Positions 47,421 to 56,845 of a stretch of DNA of 64,000 nucleotides are shown here, in pieces (position 1 is the stretch's first letter; each line of letters opens with the position of its first letter). This DNA comes from Planktothrix serta PCC 8927 (lineage in GTDB: Bacteria; Cyanobacteriota; Cyanobacteriia; Cyanobacteriales; Microcoleaceae). The stretch lies in the NCBI RefSeq assembly GCF_900010725.2, contig NZ_LR734870.1, positions 1 through 64,000 of the forward strand, in the 5' to 3' direction. The notes under the pieces were generated by a model. The model searched no databases and was not told the origin of the DNA. It saw only the letters and a list, made by a program, of their open reading frames with translations. The position numbers and the translations under genes are program-made.

Positions 47421-48074
47421 ATGACTATTACCCCTGAATCTGTTCAGCAGTTGTTAAGTTCCAGTGATTTTGGCGATCGCTTACGGGGTGTAAATCAACT
47501 TAGACAATTGGAACCTGTGATCGCGTTTGAGTTAATTCAAGTCCCCATTAAAGATAGTAATAGTCGAGTCCGATATGGTGCGGTGAGTCAGATGGCAACC
47601 TTGGGAGAACAAAATTTAGAAATCTCTTATCAAGTATTGCGCCATCACTTATTAAATGATCCGGAAGTGGATGTGCAAGCGGCGGCAGCAGATGCGTTAG
47701 GAGCTTTAAAACTTCAGAATGCGTTTGATGATCTGCAAAATGTTTATAACACAACATCTGAATGGCTCGTTAAACTGAGTATTGTGGCAGCAGTGGGAGG
47801 AATAGAAGAACCTCGTGCTTTTGAACTTTTAGAACAAGCACTTCAAGATGAAAATACTCTGATTCAAACCGTTGCCATTAGCGCATTAGGAGAATTAGGA
47901 GACAAGCGGGCAATTCCTTTATTAGTTCCTTTTGTTACAAATTCTGATTGGCAAGTTCGTTATCGTGTCGCCCAAGCTTTAGCGCGTTTAGGAGGCAGCG
48001 AAGCTGAAGTTTTGTTACAACAATTAGCTGAGGATGAAGTTGAAATTGTAGCCCAAGAAGCTAAAACGGTTTAA
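47421..48074 (+). CDS. nblB: HEAT-repeat protein, NblB-like
   Basis: 217 residues of HEAT / PBS-lyase-type repeats: RVRYGAVSQMATLG, VQAAAADALGAL, IQTVAISALGELGDKRAIPL, WQVRYRVAQALARLGG. It resembles cyanobacterial NblB, a phycocyanobilin-lyase-like factor needed for phycobilisome degradation under nutrient stress. No catalytic residue can be assigned, so it could also be another small HEAT protein. Monocistronic, convergent with lipA. Confidence 0.7.
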   Translation: MTITPESVQQLLSSSDFGDRLRGVNQLRQLEPVIAFELIQVPIKDSNSRVRYGAVSQMATLGEQNLEISYQVLRHHLLNDPEVDVQAAAADALGALKLQNAFDDLQNVYNTTSEWLVKLSIVAAVGGIEEPRAFELLEQALQDENTLIQTVAISALGELGDKRAIPLLVPFVTNSDWQVRYRVAQALARLGGSEAEVLLQQLAEDEVEIVAQEAKTV

Positions 48075-48204
48075 TCACTGTAAGGGATCAAATCCCTGTA
48101 AAAATAGTTAGGAACTCCATACAGATTTAAGAGAAAACTAGACAATATTAAGACAAGAATCCGTCTGCTAAAATCTTGATTCTGGCTTTTATTTGATATT
48201 TCTG

Positions 48205-48234
48205 GGTAGAGACGTCAAATATTCCGTCTCTACC
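48205..48234. terminator. Bidirectional terminator-like palindrome
   Basis: GGTAGAGACG and CGTCTCTACC enclose a 10-nt loop between the convergent nblB-like and lipA genes. Same family as the 950-977 and 42911-42936 palindromes. Confidence 0.6.
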
Positions 48235-48254
48235 GAATATAATCGCCCCTCAAA

Positions 48255-49124
48255 CTAACGCGGATATTGTTCCATTAATCCTCGAACTTGTTCGGCGTGG
48301 TAGGAACTGCGGGTTAAGGGAGAAGCAACGACCTGTAAGAACCCAATAGACACGCCAAACTCTCGCCAAGCCTTAAATTGTTCAGGAGGAATAAACTCTA
48401 CCAGGGGTAAATGTTTGGGACTCGGTTGTAGGTATTGACCCAAGGTTAAAATATCACAGTCAACGGCTCGTAAATCCTGCATCGTTTCTCGAACTTCCGC
48501 ATCCGTTTCACCCAGTCCTACCATAATTCCTGATTTGGTATAAACTTCTGGGGTAAGTTGCCGCGATCGCTTTAATAATTCTAAACTGCGGTGATAATCT
48601 CCTTGAGGGCGCACCCGACGATACAAGCGTTTAATCGTTTCGGTATTGTGGTTGAGAACTTCCGGCTTTGCTTGCAAAATCAGTTCTAAAGCGTCCCAAT
48701 TTCCACACAAATCAGGAATTAATACTTCAATGGTAGTTTGGGGAGATACAGCACGCACCCGGTCAATACACCTAACAAATTGGGACGCACCGCCATCGGG
48801 TAAGTCATCCCGGTTAACAGAAGTGATCACAACATGATTCAGGTTCATCCGTCGAACTGCTTCCCCTAGTCGCTCAGGTTCAGTAGCATCTAGGGGTTGG
48901 GGCTTTTTCTCAAAATTAATATCACAGTAGGGACAGGCACGGGTACAAGCTGGCCCCATAATTAAAAATGTAGCAGTTCCGGCGTTGAAGCACTCGCCAA
49001 TATTGGGACAGGAGGCTTCTTCACAGACGGTGTTTAGGCCTAAGTCCCGTAAAATTCCTTTAACGTTTCCGACGCGCTCCCATTGAGGCGCCTTCACTCG
49101 CAACCAGTCTGGCTTGACAACCAC
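48255..49124 (-). CDS. lipA: Lipoyl synthase
   Basis: 289 residues from a GTG. Auxiliary cluster cysteines lie in [12 protein letters not shown], the radical-SAM cluster in [10 protein letters not shown] (CxxxCxxC), and the C-terminal RSSYHA holds the conserved RSSY serine. It inserts two sulfurs into octanoyl groups on E2/GcvH proteins. Cyanobacteria often have two lipA copies; this one is full length. Confidence 0.96.
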   Translation of the reverse strand: MVVKPDWLRVKAPQWERVGNVKGILRDLGLNTVCEEASCPNIGECFNAGTATFLIMGPACTRACPYCDINFEKKPQPLDATEPERLGEAVRRMNLNHVVITSVNRDDLPDGGASQFVRCIDRVRAVSPQTTIEVLIPDLCGNWDALELILQAKPEVLNHNTETIKRLYRRVRPQGDYHRSLELLKRSRQLTPEVYTKSGIMVGLGETDAEVRETMQDLRAVDCDILTLGQYLQPSPKHLPLVEFIPPEQFKAWREFGVSIGFLQVVASPLTRSSYHAEQVRGLMEQYPR

Positions 49125-49214
49125 GCGCTACCTTTTCCTGCTAAATTCACATCTTTTAGATCCTAACTGATATTTTATGTGTTAAACTGTCTAATCATGT
49201 CTTGTTAAAGACAC

Positions 49215-49288
49215 CGGGATGTAGCGCAGCTTGGTAGCGCACCTCGTTCGGGACGAGGGGGTCGCAGGTTCAAATCCTGTCATCCCGA
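49215..49288 (+). tRNA. trnP: tRNA-Pro(CGG)
   Basis: A 74-nt cloverleaf. The acceptor arms CGGGATG and CATCCCG pair perfectly, the anticodon stem CCTCG/CGAGG encloses TTCGGGA (anticodon CGG), and the T arm has GGTTCAAATCC. CCA is not encoded. Confidence 0.95.
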
Positions 49289-49548
49289 TTTGATGGATTC
49301 TCCCCCAAGTATTAGCGCAACGGGAACCGGACGCAGCATTTATTACTCTGGTTGGGAGTTGGTGAAGTTGGCAGCAATGGAATATTGTTTATATTTACGA
49401 GTCTTACTTTGGCAATGGTCAAAGCGTTTATAATACGGCTATAATACGGCGGGGTAGTTCGTAAAGATTTTGTATTGAGTTTTATTGATGCTCAATTTAA
49501 AAAGATTTATGAGGTTTATTGTTATTAAAGTTAACACAAATTAGTATA

Positions 49549-51006
49549 ATGGAAAACGAATCTTTATTCCGGTTATTACAACAATTAATTACACTTCCTC
49601 AAGAAACTGAGTGGGTTGAATTTAAAAAAGATAATACAGAACCAGAAAATATAGGTGAATATCTATCAGCTTTGTCAAACTCGGCTACATTACACGATAA
49701 GCAAACTGCTTATCTAATCTGGGGTATTGATGATCAAAGTCATAATATCATTGGTACAAAGTTTAAACCCAAGCAAAAAAAAATTAATAGCGAAGAATTA
49801 GAGAATTGGCTGGCTATACAACTTCAACCCAGAATTGATTTTAAAATTTATGAGTTTACTAATAATGGCAAAGATATCGTTTTATTTGAAATACCTAGAG
49901 CTACTTATATTCCTATCGCGTTTAAGGGTGTTGAGTATATTCGTGTAGGGAGTTACAAAAAAAAACTTAAAGATTTTCCCGAAAAAGAAAGGCAATTATG
50001 GTCGTTATTTGATCGCCAACCCTTTGAAAAGGGAGTTGCCTTACAAAATGTAACGGCAGATGAAGTTTTAGCAAAGATTAATTATCCGAGTTATTTCGAG
50101 TTAACCAACCAAAATCTGCCAGATCACAAACAAGGTATTTTAGAACGTTTAGCAGCAGAAAATATAATTAATATCAAGCCAAGTAACTATTATGATATTA
50201 CTCAGCTTGGAGCGATTCTTTTTGCTAAAAGACTAACAGATTTTAACAGATTAGGTAGAAAGGCAGTTAGAGTGATTATATACAGTGGCAACAATCGTAT
50301 TAACACTCAAAGAGAAGAATTGTTTGATAAAGGTTATGCTGTTGGTTTTGAAGAAATTATAAAATTTATTAATAGTCAATTACCTCAGAATGAAGAAATT
50401 CGTCAAGCCTTACGCCAAAATATAAAAATATATCCAGAAATCGCCATTAGAGAATTAGTTGCTAATGCAATTATCCATCAAGACTTTAATATGACTGGTG
50501 TGAGTTCTACTATAGAAATTTTTTCTGATCGCATGGAAATTAGAAACCCTGGTGAACCCTTAGTTGATACAATGCGATTTATCGATTTACCTCCTCAATC
50601 TCGTAATGAAGATTTAGCTGCTTTTATGAGAAGAATTAATATCTGCGAAGAACGAGGTATTGGTATAGATAAAGTAATTAACTCAGTAGAGATTTGTCAA
50701 CTCCCAGCCCCAGAGTTTAACGTTAAAAGTAAACATACCGAAGCTATCTTGTTTACTTATAGAGAATTAAAAGATATGGACAAGAGAGATCGAATTAGAG
50801 CTTGTTATCAACACGCTTGTTTACGCTTTGTATGTCGTGAACAAATGACTAATGAATCTTTGCGAAGACGATTCGCAATTGCTGAAAAAAATTACTCTAT
50901 GGCCTCACGAATTATTGCAGATACAATTAATGAAGGACTAATCAAGCCTTATGATTTAGAAAATAAATCGAGAAAACACGCTAAATATGTACCCTTTTGG
51001 GCATAA
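49549..51006 (+). CDS. AlbA_2/Schlafen-type putative DNA-binding protein with GHKL-like ATPase
   Basis: 485 residues from the ATG of MENESLFRL (an upstream TTG is less likely). Residues about 15-130 form an AlbA_2 (Schlafen) domain: ETEWVEFKKDN, AYLIWGIDDQSH, YIRVGSYKKKL. Residues about 290-400 hold a HATPase_c_4-like domain (IRELVANAIIHQDFN, RNPGEP, CEERGIGIDKVI). The C-terminus has a winged-helix look (NESLRRRFAI...). Such proteins are called transcriptional regulators and frequently occur on mobile or defence-rich DNA. It is AT-rich and lies between tRNA-Pro and a TnpB element, so horizontal acquisition is likely. Target unknown. Confidence 0.75.
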   Translation: MENESLFRLLQQLITLPQETEWVEFKKDNTEPENIGEYLSALSNSATLHDKQTAYLIWGIDDQSHNIIGTKFKPKQKKINSEELENWLAIQLQPRIDFKIYEFTNNGKDIVLFEIPRATYIPIAFKGVEYIRVGSYKKKLKDFPEKERQLWSLFDRQPFEKGVALQNVTADEVLAKINYPSYFELTNQNLPDHKQGILERLAAENIINIKPSNYYDITQLGAILFAKRLTDFNRLGRKAVRVIIYSGNNRINTQREELFDKGYAVGFEEIIKFINSQLPQNEEIRQALRQNIKIYPEIAIRELVANAIIHQDFNMTGVSSTIEIFSDRMEIRNPGEPLVDTMRFIDLPPQSRNEDLAAFMRRINICEERGIGIDKVINSVEICQLPAPEFNVKSKHTEAILFTYRELKDMDKRDRIRACYQHACLRFVCREQMTNESLRRRFAIAEKNYSMASRIIADTINEGLIKPYDLENKSRKHAKYVPFWA

Positions 51007-51180
51007 ATCCTTATCTATTCTGAATTAAATATAAATTTAGTTTATGTGACGGTTATGTGACTGACTAGCCAAAATCCTTGAAATAGTGACAAAGTAAAAT
51101 CGCCAAAACCCCTGTTCATTAAAGGTTTCAGAGTTTTCTGCTTAATTGATTTTTATGTGATTTGACAAAAGCTATAACTC

Positions 51181-51365
51181 TCAACAAGCCTTCTGATGCT
51201 TAGTCATTTCTACAAACGCTAAGAAACATCTCTGACACCAGCCATCAACCCACAACGCCGGAATCTTAAACCGTGCCTTACAATTAGGACACTCTGAAAG
51301 TAAGCGTAAGGAATGGCGATCGCATCTTAAACTGCCATTCAATTCTATGGCAAGGGGAAGGGAGA
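51181..51365 (-). pseudogene. Zinc-ribbon gene remnant
   Basis: An open minus-strand frame of about 60 codons without a good start. It encodes two CxxC pairs (CPNCKARFKIPALW and CQRCFLAFVEMTKHQKAC) and stops at 51181. It looks like the C-terminal zinc ribbon of a larger protein whose 5' part is gone; I do not recognise the parent family. Confidence 0.35.
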
Positions 51366-51425
51366 GTAATTAGATTTATTGCTCCCCCTTCCCTGAAACC
51401 CGTTAACAGTCAACCGTCAACAGCC

Positions 51426-51623
51426 TTATTTTTTCCCTTTTCGTCCCGCAGTGGTATCGATAGCTTCTAGTTCAGAACGTTTGAAAGTGACGAGTTTATC
51501 CCAGTTTCCCCCTTCAAACAGAACAGCAACTTTCCCGTCACTGACTCGTTGAACTAGACCTTGGAAACCATAGTAAGTATCGACGGGGTTCGTGACTCGC
51601 ACGGCAGAACCTGGCAAAATCAT
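51426..51623 (-). CDS. ndhS: NDH-1 (NAD(P)H:plastoquinone oxidoreductase) subunit S
   Basis: A 65-residue SH3-like small protein: [40 protein letters not shown]. This matches cyanobacterial NdhS, which binds ferredoxin at the NDH-1 complex for cyclic electron flow. The tail is Lys/Gly-rich. Its upstream region is occupied, from about 45 bp, by the tnpB element, so its promoter is either within that 45 bp or inside the insertion. Confidence 0.8.
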   Translation of the reverse strand: MILPGSAVRVTNPVDTYYGFQGLVQRVSDGKVAVLFEGGNWDKLVTFKRSELEAIDTTAGRKGKK

Positions 51624-51670
51624 AGTATTTCAACTGTTCGGTGGACTCAATCTTAGTTTACACGAACAAG

Positions 51671-53037
51671 GGGGGAGCATGAAAGCCACCATGATTTATC
51701 TGGTGGATGAAATGCGACACGGCGGATTTATCCGCCTGTAACTTGTCAACCCAGAAAATATTACGCTATCATATTGGCGTAAGGAGGATTGAGCCAATGC
51801 TAGTGTACGAATTCAAGCTCAAGGGTAAAGCAGAGCAATATCGCTTGATTGATGAAGCGATTAGAACTGCCTTGTTCATCAGAAATAAGTGTATTAGACA
51901 TTGGTTGGATAACTCCAAAGTTGGTAAGTATGATCTAAGTGCTTATTGCAAGGTATTGGCATCGGAGTTCAGTTTCGCCAAGAAATTGAACTCAATGGCA
52001 AGACAAGCATCGGCAGATAGGGCTTGGTCTGCAATTTCACGGTTTTATGATAACTGCAAAAAGAAGGTTAAAGGCAAAAAAGGTTTTCCACGATTCAAGA
52101 AACGGGGCCATTCAGTAGAATATAAAACAACTGGATGGAAACTATCAGAAGATCGAAAATACTTAACTTTAACTGATAGTTTTGGGATGGGGAAACTTAA
52201 ATTAATTGGAACCCATGACTTGCATTTCTATCAGTTGGCAGATATCAAACGAGTTAGACTAATCAGACGAGCAGATGGTTATTATGCTCAATTCTGTATT
52301 AACCACAATCGTGAGATCAGAACCGAACTCACTAAAAGAATGATTGGACTTGATGTAGGATTAACTAATTTTTATACTGACTCAGATGGAAATAAAGTAG
52401 ACAATCCCAGATTTTTGAGACCGTCAGAAAAATCCCTGAAAAGACTACAAAAAAGGGTGTCTAAAAAGTTTCGTCGGGGTCAGAAACAGTCAAACAACTA
52501 CATTAAAGCCAAGCAAAAATTAGCCAAAAAACACCTCAAGGTTAGTAGACAACGTAAAGATTGGGCGTGTAAGTTAGCCCAGTGCGTAATTCAGTCTAAC
52601 GACTTGATTGCCTACGAAGATTTGCAGGTGAGAAATATGGTTAAAAACCATAAATTAGCAAAATCAATTAGTGACGCAGCGTGGTATCAATTTCGAGTTT
52701 GGCTGGAATATTTTGGAAAGATATACGGAAAAATAACCGTAGCTGTTCCCCCTCAATACACCAGTATTAATTGCTCAAATTGTGGTAACGAAGTTAAGAA
52801 AACACTCAGCACCAGAACTCATAAATGTAGTTGTGGACTGGTGTTATGTCGGGATACTAATGCTGCAATCAATATCTTGACTAAAGGATTAGGTACGGTA
52901 GGGCATACCGGAACTTGGGCGCAAGACGCTCTAAACGCTTGGGGAGAGTTGTCCCTCTATTTAGATTCAGTAATGGATCTAGACAAGGACTCTCGCTGAA
53001 CCAAGAATCCCCCGATTTTTAATCGGGGGAGTGTCAA
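51671..53037 (+). mobile_element. tnpB-only IS200/IS605-family element
   Basis: The left part carries hairpins CCACC...GGTGG (about 51690-51710) and GGCGGAT-TT-ATCCGCC (about 51721-51738). The right part carries TCCCCCGAT-TTTTA-ATCGGGGGA (53008-53030), then GTGTCAA. It contains only tnpB; no tnpA (Y1 transposase) is present, so mobility would need a transposase from elsewhere. Exact ends are estimated. The 3' end of tnpB plus the right hairpin probably produces the guide (omega) RNA. Confidence 0.75.
51797..52999 (+). CDS. tnpB: TnpB, RNA-guided nuclease of IS200/IS605 family
   Basis: 400 residues from the ATG of MLVYEFKLKGKAEQY, 9 nt after AAGGAGG; an upstream in-frame extension is not used. 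RuvC catalytic residues are all present: D in IGLDVG (about 186), E in YEDLQ (about 273) and D in CRDTNAA (about 354). A zinc ribbon is formed by CSNCG and CSCG. TnpB cleaves DNA next to a short motif using an RNA made from the element's right end, and so keeps the element in place. Apparently intact. Confidence 0.92.
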   Translation: MLVYEFKLKGKAEQYRLIDEAIRTALFIRNKCIRHWLDNSKVGKYDLSAYCKVLASEFSFAKKLNSMARQASADRAWSAISRFYDNCKKKVKGKKGFPRFKKRGHSVEYKTTGWKLSEDRKYLTLTDSFGMGKLKLIGTHDLHFYQLADIKRVRLIRRADGYYAQFCINHNREIRTELTKRMIGLDVGLTNFYTDSDGNKVDNPRFLRPSEKSLKRLQKRVSKKFRRGQKQSNNYIKAKQKLAKKHLKVSRQRKDWACKLAQCVIQSNDLIAYEDLQVRNMVKNHKLAKSISDAAWYQFRVWLEYFGKIYGKITVAVPPQYTSINCSNCGNEVKKTLSTRTHKCSCGLVLCRDTNAAINILTKGLGTVGHTGTWAQDALNAWGELSLYLDSVMDLDKDSR

Positions 53038-53224
53038 CCCTCCTGATCCTGCTTGGTAAGGGGGGTGAATTGATCGCCTTTCCTCTAGGACTAAAAACCC
53101 TTGCTGAAAAGGATTCTAGCTATTCTGAAAAAAAACTTTCCCAAAACCCTTGCAAAAATCAAAATAAAATGCTTAGATATAAAAATGTGAGAATTCAAAA
53201 ACGAATTAACACATAACCCAATAC

Positions 53225-53574
53225 GGGGGCGTGGCGGAATGGTAGACGCTACGGACTTAAGATAAATTGAGCCTTGAGGCGAGAAATTCCTCAAGTGTAA
53301 GCTGTCAAATTCAGGGAAACCTAAATCTGTGAATTCAGACAAGGCAATCCTGAGCCAAGCCGAAGGGTATTAGAAATGAGGGAGAGAAAGTTTCCCCAAT
53401 CTAAGATCAAAACTTCGGAAGGTGCAGAGACTCGACGGGAGCTACCCTAACGTTAAGCCGAGGGTAAAGAGAGAGTCCAATTCTCAACGCCAATGGGCAG
53501 TAGCGAAAGCTGCGGGAGAATGAAAATCCGTTGACCCTTATCCGGTCGTGTGGGTTCAAGTCCCACCGCCCCCA
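53225..53574 (+). tRNA. trnL: tRNA-Leu(UAA) interrupted by a group I intron
   Basis: 5' exon 53225-53258 ends at the first U of the UAA anticodon (…ACGGACTT). 3' exon 53523-53574 starts AAAATCCG. The acceptor GGGGGCG pairs with CGCCCCC, the anticodon stem ACGGA/TCCGT closes once spliced, and the T arm is GTGGGTTCAAGTCCCAC. CCA is not encoded. The long variable arm is as in leucine tRNAs. Confidence 0.93.
53259..53522 (+). other. Group I intron in trnL-UAA
   Basis: 264 nt, ending in G as group I introns do and inserted at the position known for cyanobacterial and plastid trnL. No homing endonuclease frame is present. Conserved core elements such as the GACTCGACGGGAGCTACCC-like P/R/S region (around 53430-53450) are visible. 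Presumably self-splicing. Confidence 0.88.
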
Positions 53575-53639
53575 TACCTAAAAATATAGTCAATATTATT
53601 AGTTTGTAAGGTGCTGTTTAAGCATCCTACAATAATATT

Positions 53640-54986
53640 ATGCAGGTGAAACGCACATTAACAATTCTCCAGCACTATTTACAAACTAAATATTTTAGAC
53701 AATTTAATAGTCGAGAACAGTTATTAACTTGGCAAAATCAACAGGTTCAAAAGTTTTTAAAGGTGATTGTACCTCAATCTCCCTTTTATCAAAAGTATTA
53801 TCAAGGTTTAGACTTGCAAGATTGGAAAAATTTTCCCCTGATTGATAAGGCTACAATGATGGAAAATTTTGATCAACTCAATACTGTTGGAATTGCAGCA
53901 TCAGAGGCGTTTGAAATCGCATTGAAAGCCGAACAAACGCGGAATTTTAGCTCTAATTTTCGAGGTTATACGGTTGGGTTATCAACGGGAACCAGTGGAA
54001 ACCGAGGATTATTTTTAGTCAGTTCTCAGGAACAAAGAATATGGGCAGGAACGATTTTAGCAAAATTATTACCCAATTTTATTCTATTTCCTGAGAAAAT
54101 CGCATTTTTTTTGAGGGCAAATAGTCGATTATATGAAACGGTCAAAAGTCGGCGTTTGCAGTTTAATTTTTTTGATTTATTAGAACCTATTACGGATCAT
54201 ATTCAAGGGTTAAATCAGGATCAACCCACAATTTTAGTCGCTCCTGCTTCTTTATTACGATTATTAGCAGAATCTCAAAAACAAGGAGTTTTAAAAATAT
54301 CCCCGAAAAAAATAGTCTCTGTTGCAGAGGTACTTGATCCCTTAGATGCTAATTATATTAGTGGAGTTTTTAATCAAATTATTCATCAAGTTTATCAATG
54401 TACAGAAGGATTTTTAGGTTTTACCTGTGACTATGGAACTTTACATCTTAACGAGGACATTGTTGCTATTCAGACAGAATATATAGATGAAAAAAAATCA
54501 AGATTTATGCCGATTATAACAGATTTTAGACGAACAACACAACCGATTATCCGTTATCGTCTGAATGATATTTTAGTAGAGCGTAAAACACCGTGTAAAT
54601 GTGGGTCGGTATTAATGGCAATTGAACGAATTGAAGGACGACAGGATGATATTTTTTATCTCCCTCATCGGTCTACAAATGAATGGGTGACAATTTTTCC
54701 TGATTTTATTCGCAGAGCAATTGTTATGGTTTCTACGGATATTGAAGATTATCAAGTCATGCAGTTAAGTTTAAATCGGATAGAAGTTGCTTTAAAAGTT
54801 AGCAATAGCCAAAAACAGATGATTCAAGAGGAGGTTATGAAATCGTTGCGATCGCTTTTTGAACGTCTGCACTGTGATCAGCCTGAAATTGTATTTCTTG
54901 ATCAATTTCCTGCTATTCCAAAAGGTCAAAAACGTCGGAGAGTTTGGCAAAAAGATAGTGAAATTAGAGGCGTTTTTAATGGGTAA
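53640..54986 (+). CDS. Adenylate-forming enzyme, PaaK/F390-synthetase-like
   Basis: 448 residues. The AMP-binding loop STGTSGNRGLFLVS (about 118-132), a CTEGFLGFTCDYGTLHLNED segment, RYRLNDIL (A8-like) and CxCG in CKCGSV place it in the coenzyme F390 synthetase / phenylacetate-CoA ligase group. It activates a carboxylic acid as an adenylate; substrate unknown. In other genomes such stand-alone enzymes occur beside glycan or lipid genes. It converges on menD with only the GGTGCGT hairpin repeat between. Confidence 0.75.
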   Translation: MQVKRTLTILQHYLQTKYFRQFNSREQLLTWQNQQVQKFLKVIVPQSPFYQKYYQGLDLQDWKNFPLIDKATMMENFDQLNTVGIAASEAFEIALKAEQTRNFSSNFRGYTVGLSTGTSGNRGLFLVSSQEQRIWAGTILAKLLPNFILFPEKIAFFLRANSRLYETVKSRRLQFNFFDLLEPITDHIQGLNQDQPTILVAPASLLRLLAESQKQGVLKISPKKIVSVAEVLDPLDANYISGVFNQIIHQVYQCTEGFLGFTCDYGTLHLNEDIVAIQTEYIDEKKSRFMPIITDFRRTTQPIIRYRLNDILVERKTPCKCGSVLMAIERIEGRQDDIFYLPHRSTNEWVTIFPDFIRRAIVMVSTDIEDYQVMQLSLNRIEVALKVSNSQKQMIQEEVMKSLRSLFERLHCDQPEIVFLDQFPAIPKGQKRRRVWQKDSEIRGVFNG

Positions 54987-54995
54987 AGATAAGGT

Positions 54996-55026
54996 GGTGC
55001 GTGCGCGGAGCTTACGCACCCTACGT
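54996..55026. repeat. GGTGCGTGCG...ACGCACC hairpin repeat, copy 2
   Basis: Second copy of the 19089-19118 hairpin, lying between convergent stop codons, where it may act as a terminator. Confidence 0.75.
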
Positions 55027-56799
55027 TTAGAGCATTTTTAAATTGAGTTGATTGGCGAATTGCTGTAGATGTTTTTGCCTCCATTGAGCATCTTTTTTAC
55101 GATTTGTTGGAATTTCTAAAATCCTAATTCCTGTTTCTGGAAGGGGATTTAATCGTTGTTTTAACTGTTCCCAAGATAGGATGTTTTCATATTTAATATT
55201 ATAAGTTACAGCTAATTGAGAAAAATCAATATTTTGAGGGGTAGTAAAATAGTCCTCGAAGGGAGGATCAAATTGAGAAATGGGTAACATTTCAAAAATT
55301 CCACCCCCATTATTATTGATTAAAATAATTGTTAAATGTCCGATGAATTGATTCCTAATTAAAAATCCATTAGTGTCATGAAGTAAAGCTAAATCTCCTG
55401 TTAATAAAATACTACTTTGTTGATGATGGGCAATTCCTAACGCGGTGGATAGAGTTCCATCAATGCCATTAGCTCCCCGATTAAAAAAGGGTTGAATGTT
55501 TAAATTATTAGGAATCCAAAAAAACTCTACATCTCTTACTGGCATACTATTTGCAATAAAAATTGGTGTATTTTTAGGTAAAATATTAGGGAGAAAACTA
55601 GCAATTTTAGGTTCTATTAATAGATTAATGGGTTCTACTTGTTGCTCAATGACGGTTCTCGCTTGAGCTTCTAATTTACACCAAAGATGACAATAGAATT
55701 GAGATTGAGTTAAATTAATCGGTTCTGGATTTTTCCCTTGATGAATTTGTTCTGATAGCTGTTCGATAGATATCCTCAAATGGGTTGTTTTTCCATGTAA
55801 CCCATCTAAATTTTGATAGGTTGGGTCAAGAATAAAATAATCCGGTTGTAGTTGCTCTAACCAGTTTCTGAGGGTTTTACTGGTGGGTAAATCTCCAATT
55901 TGAATCACAACTTGAGGCGCGAGTTTGTCCGCTAATATTGAATTTTTCAGGATTAAATTATAGGTTGAAATTAAATAGGGATTAAGGTTAGAATAATTTC
56001 TAACGGGGGATAATCCCTCTGCTAATACGGGATAATTTAATTGTTTAGCAAGTTGGGCGATCGCTTGACAATAAACCTCGGAATTTTGAGGTTGAGCGAC
56101 ACCCGCAATAATAATTCCTTGAGAATAATTATACCACTGTTTAAAATAATTTTCAACATCAAAACTAGAGAAAACAGAAGTTTTTACTGAATTTATTGTA
56201 CTGAAAAAATTATCAGGAAATATCGCTTTTAACGCTTCTGTTTCCGGTTGATAAACGGGATGTAATGGATCACGAAAGGGAATATTAAGATGAACAACAC
56301 CGGGAATAGGAAGTTGCGATCGCTCCCAAGCATAAATCAAGGTTTGTCGCAAATAACGTAACAATCCTAAATCTAAACTAGGGATGGTTAATTCTGTTTG
56401 AAAATTGGGATAATTGCCATATAATTTAACTTGATCAATGGTTTGACCCCCATGACAATCTCTTAATTCAGGGGGACGATCTGCTGTTAAAATTAATAAA
56501 GCAACTCGGCTTTCTTTAGCTTCTATAATAGCGGGATAAAAATTAGCTCCTGCGGTTCCTGAAGTACAAACTAAAACCGTTGGTAAACCCGAATTTTTAG
56601 CAATACCTAAAGCAAAAAATGAGGCAGAACGTTCATCTAAAATGGGAATTGTTTCAATATTAGAATGTTGAGCAAAAGCAATCGTTAAAGGGGTAGAACG
56701 GGAACCGGGACAAAGAATAGCAGTTTTTAATCCTAATTGAGCCAGGGTTTCCACTACTACAGAAGCCCAAACTGTGTTAATATTACGGAAGTCAATCAT
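55027..56799 (-). CDS. menD: SEPHCHC synthase (menaquinone/phylloquinone pathway)
   Basis: 590 residues. ThDP-dependent enzyme: N-terminal LCPGSRSTPLTIAFAQH, the ThDP glutamate region, and the diphosphate/metal motif GDLALLHDTNGFL with NNNGGGIFEMLP. It joins 2-oxoglutarate to isochorismate to make the first phylloquinone precursor; phylloquinone is the photosystem I cofactor. Divergent from dnaE, with a 46-bp gap. Confidence 0.95.
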   Translation of the reverse strand: MIDFRNINTVWASVVVETLAQLGLKTAILCPGSRSTPLTIAFAQHSNIETIPILDERSASFFALGIAKNSGLPTVLVCTSGTAGANFYPAIIEAKESRVALLILTADRPPELRDCHGGQTIDQVKLYGNYPNFQTELTIPSLDLGLLRYLRQTLIYAWERSQLPIPGVVHLNIPFRDPLHPVYQPETEALKAIFPDNFFSTINSVKTSVFSSFDVENYFKQWYNYSQGIIIAGVAQPQNSEVYCQAIAQLAKQLNYPVLAEGLSPVRNYSNLNPYLISTYNLILKNSILADKLAPQVVIQIGDLPTSKTLRNWLEQLQPDYFILDPTYQNLDGLHGKTTHLRISIEQLSEQIHQGKNPEPINLTQSQFYCHLWCKLEAQARTVIEQQVEPINLLIEPKIASFLPNILPKNTPIFIANSMPVRDVEFFWIPNNLNIQPFFNRGANGIDGTLSTALGIAHHQQSSILLTGDLALLHDTNGFLIRNQFIGHLTIILINNNGGGIFEMLPISQFDPPFEDYFTTPQNIDFSQLAVTYNIKYENILSWEQLKQRLNPLPETGIRILEIPTNRKKDAQWRQKHLQQFANQLNLKML

Positions 56800-56845
56800 T
56801 TTATCTTAATTAATCTAAAGTTTAATTTAACCCAGGAACTCAACC

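Noticed and set aside
49293-49433. 46-codon ORF starting just after tRNA-Pro
   Set aside because: It starts 5 nt after the tRNA with no Shine-Dalgarno and resembles no family; may be a scrap of integrated DNA.
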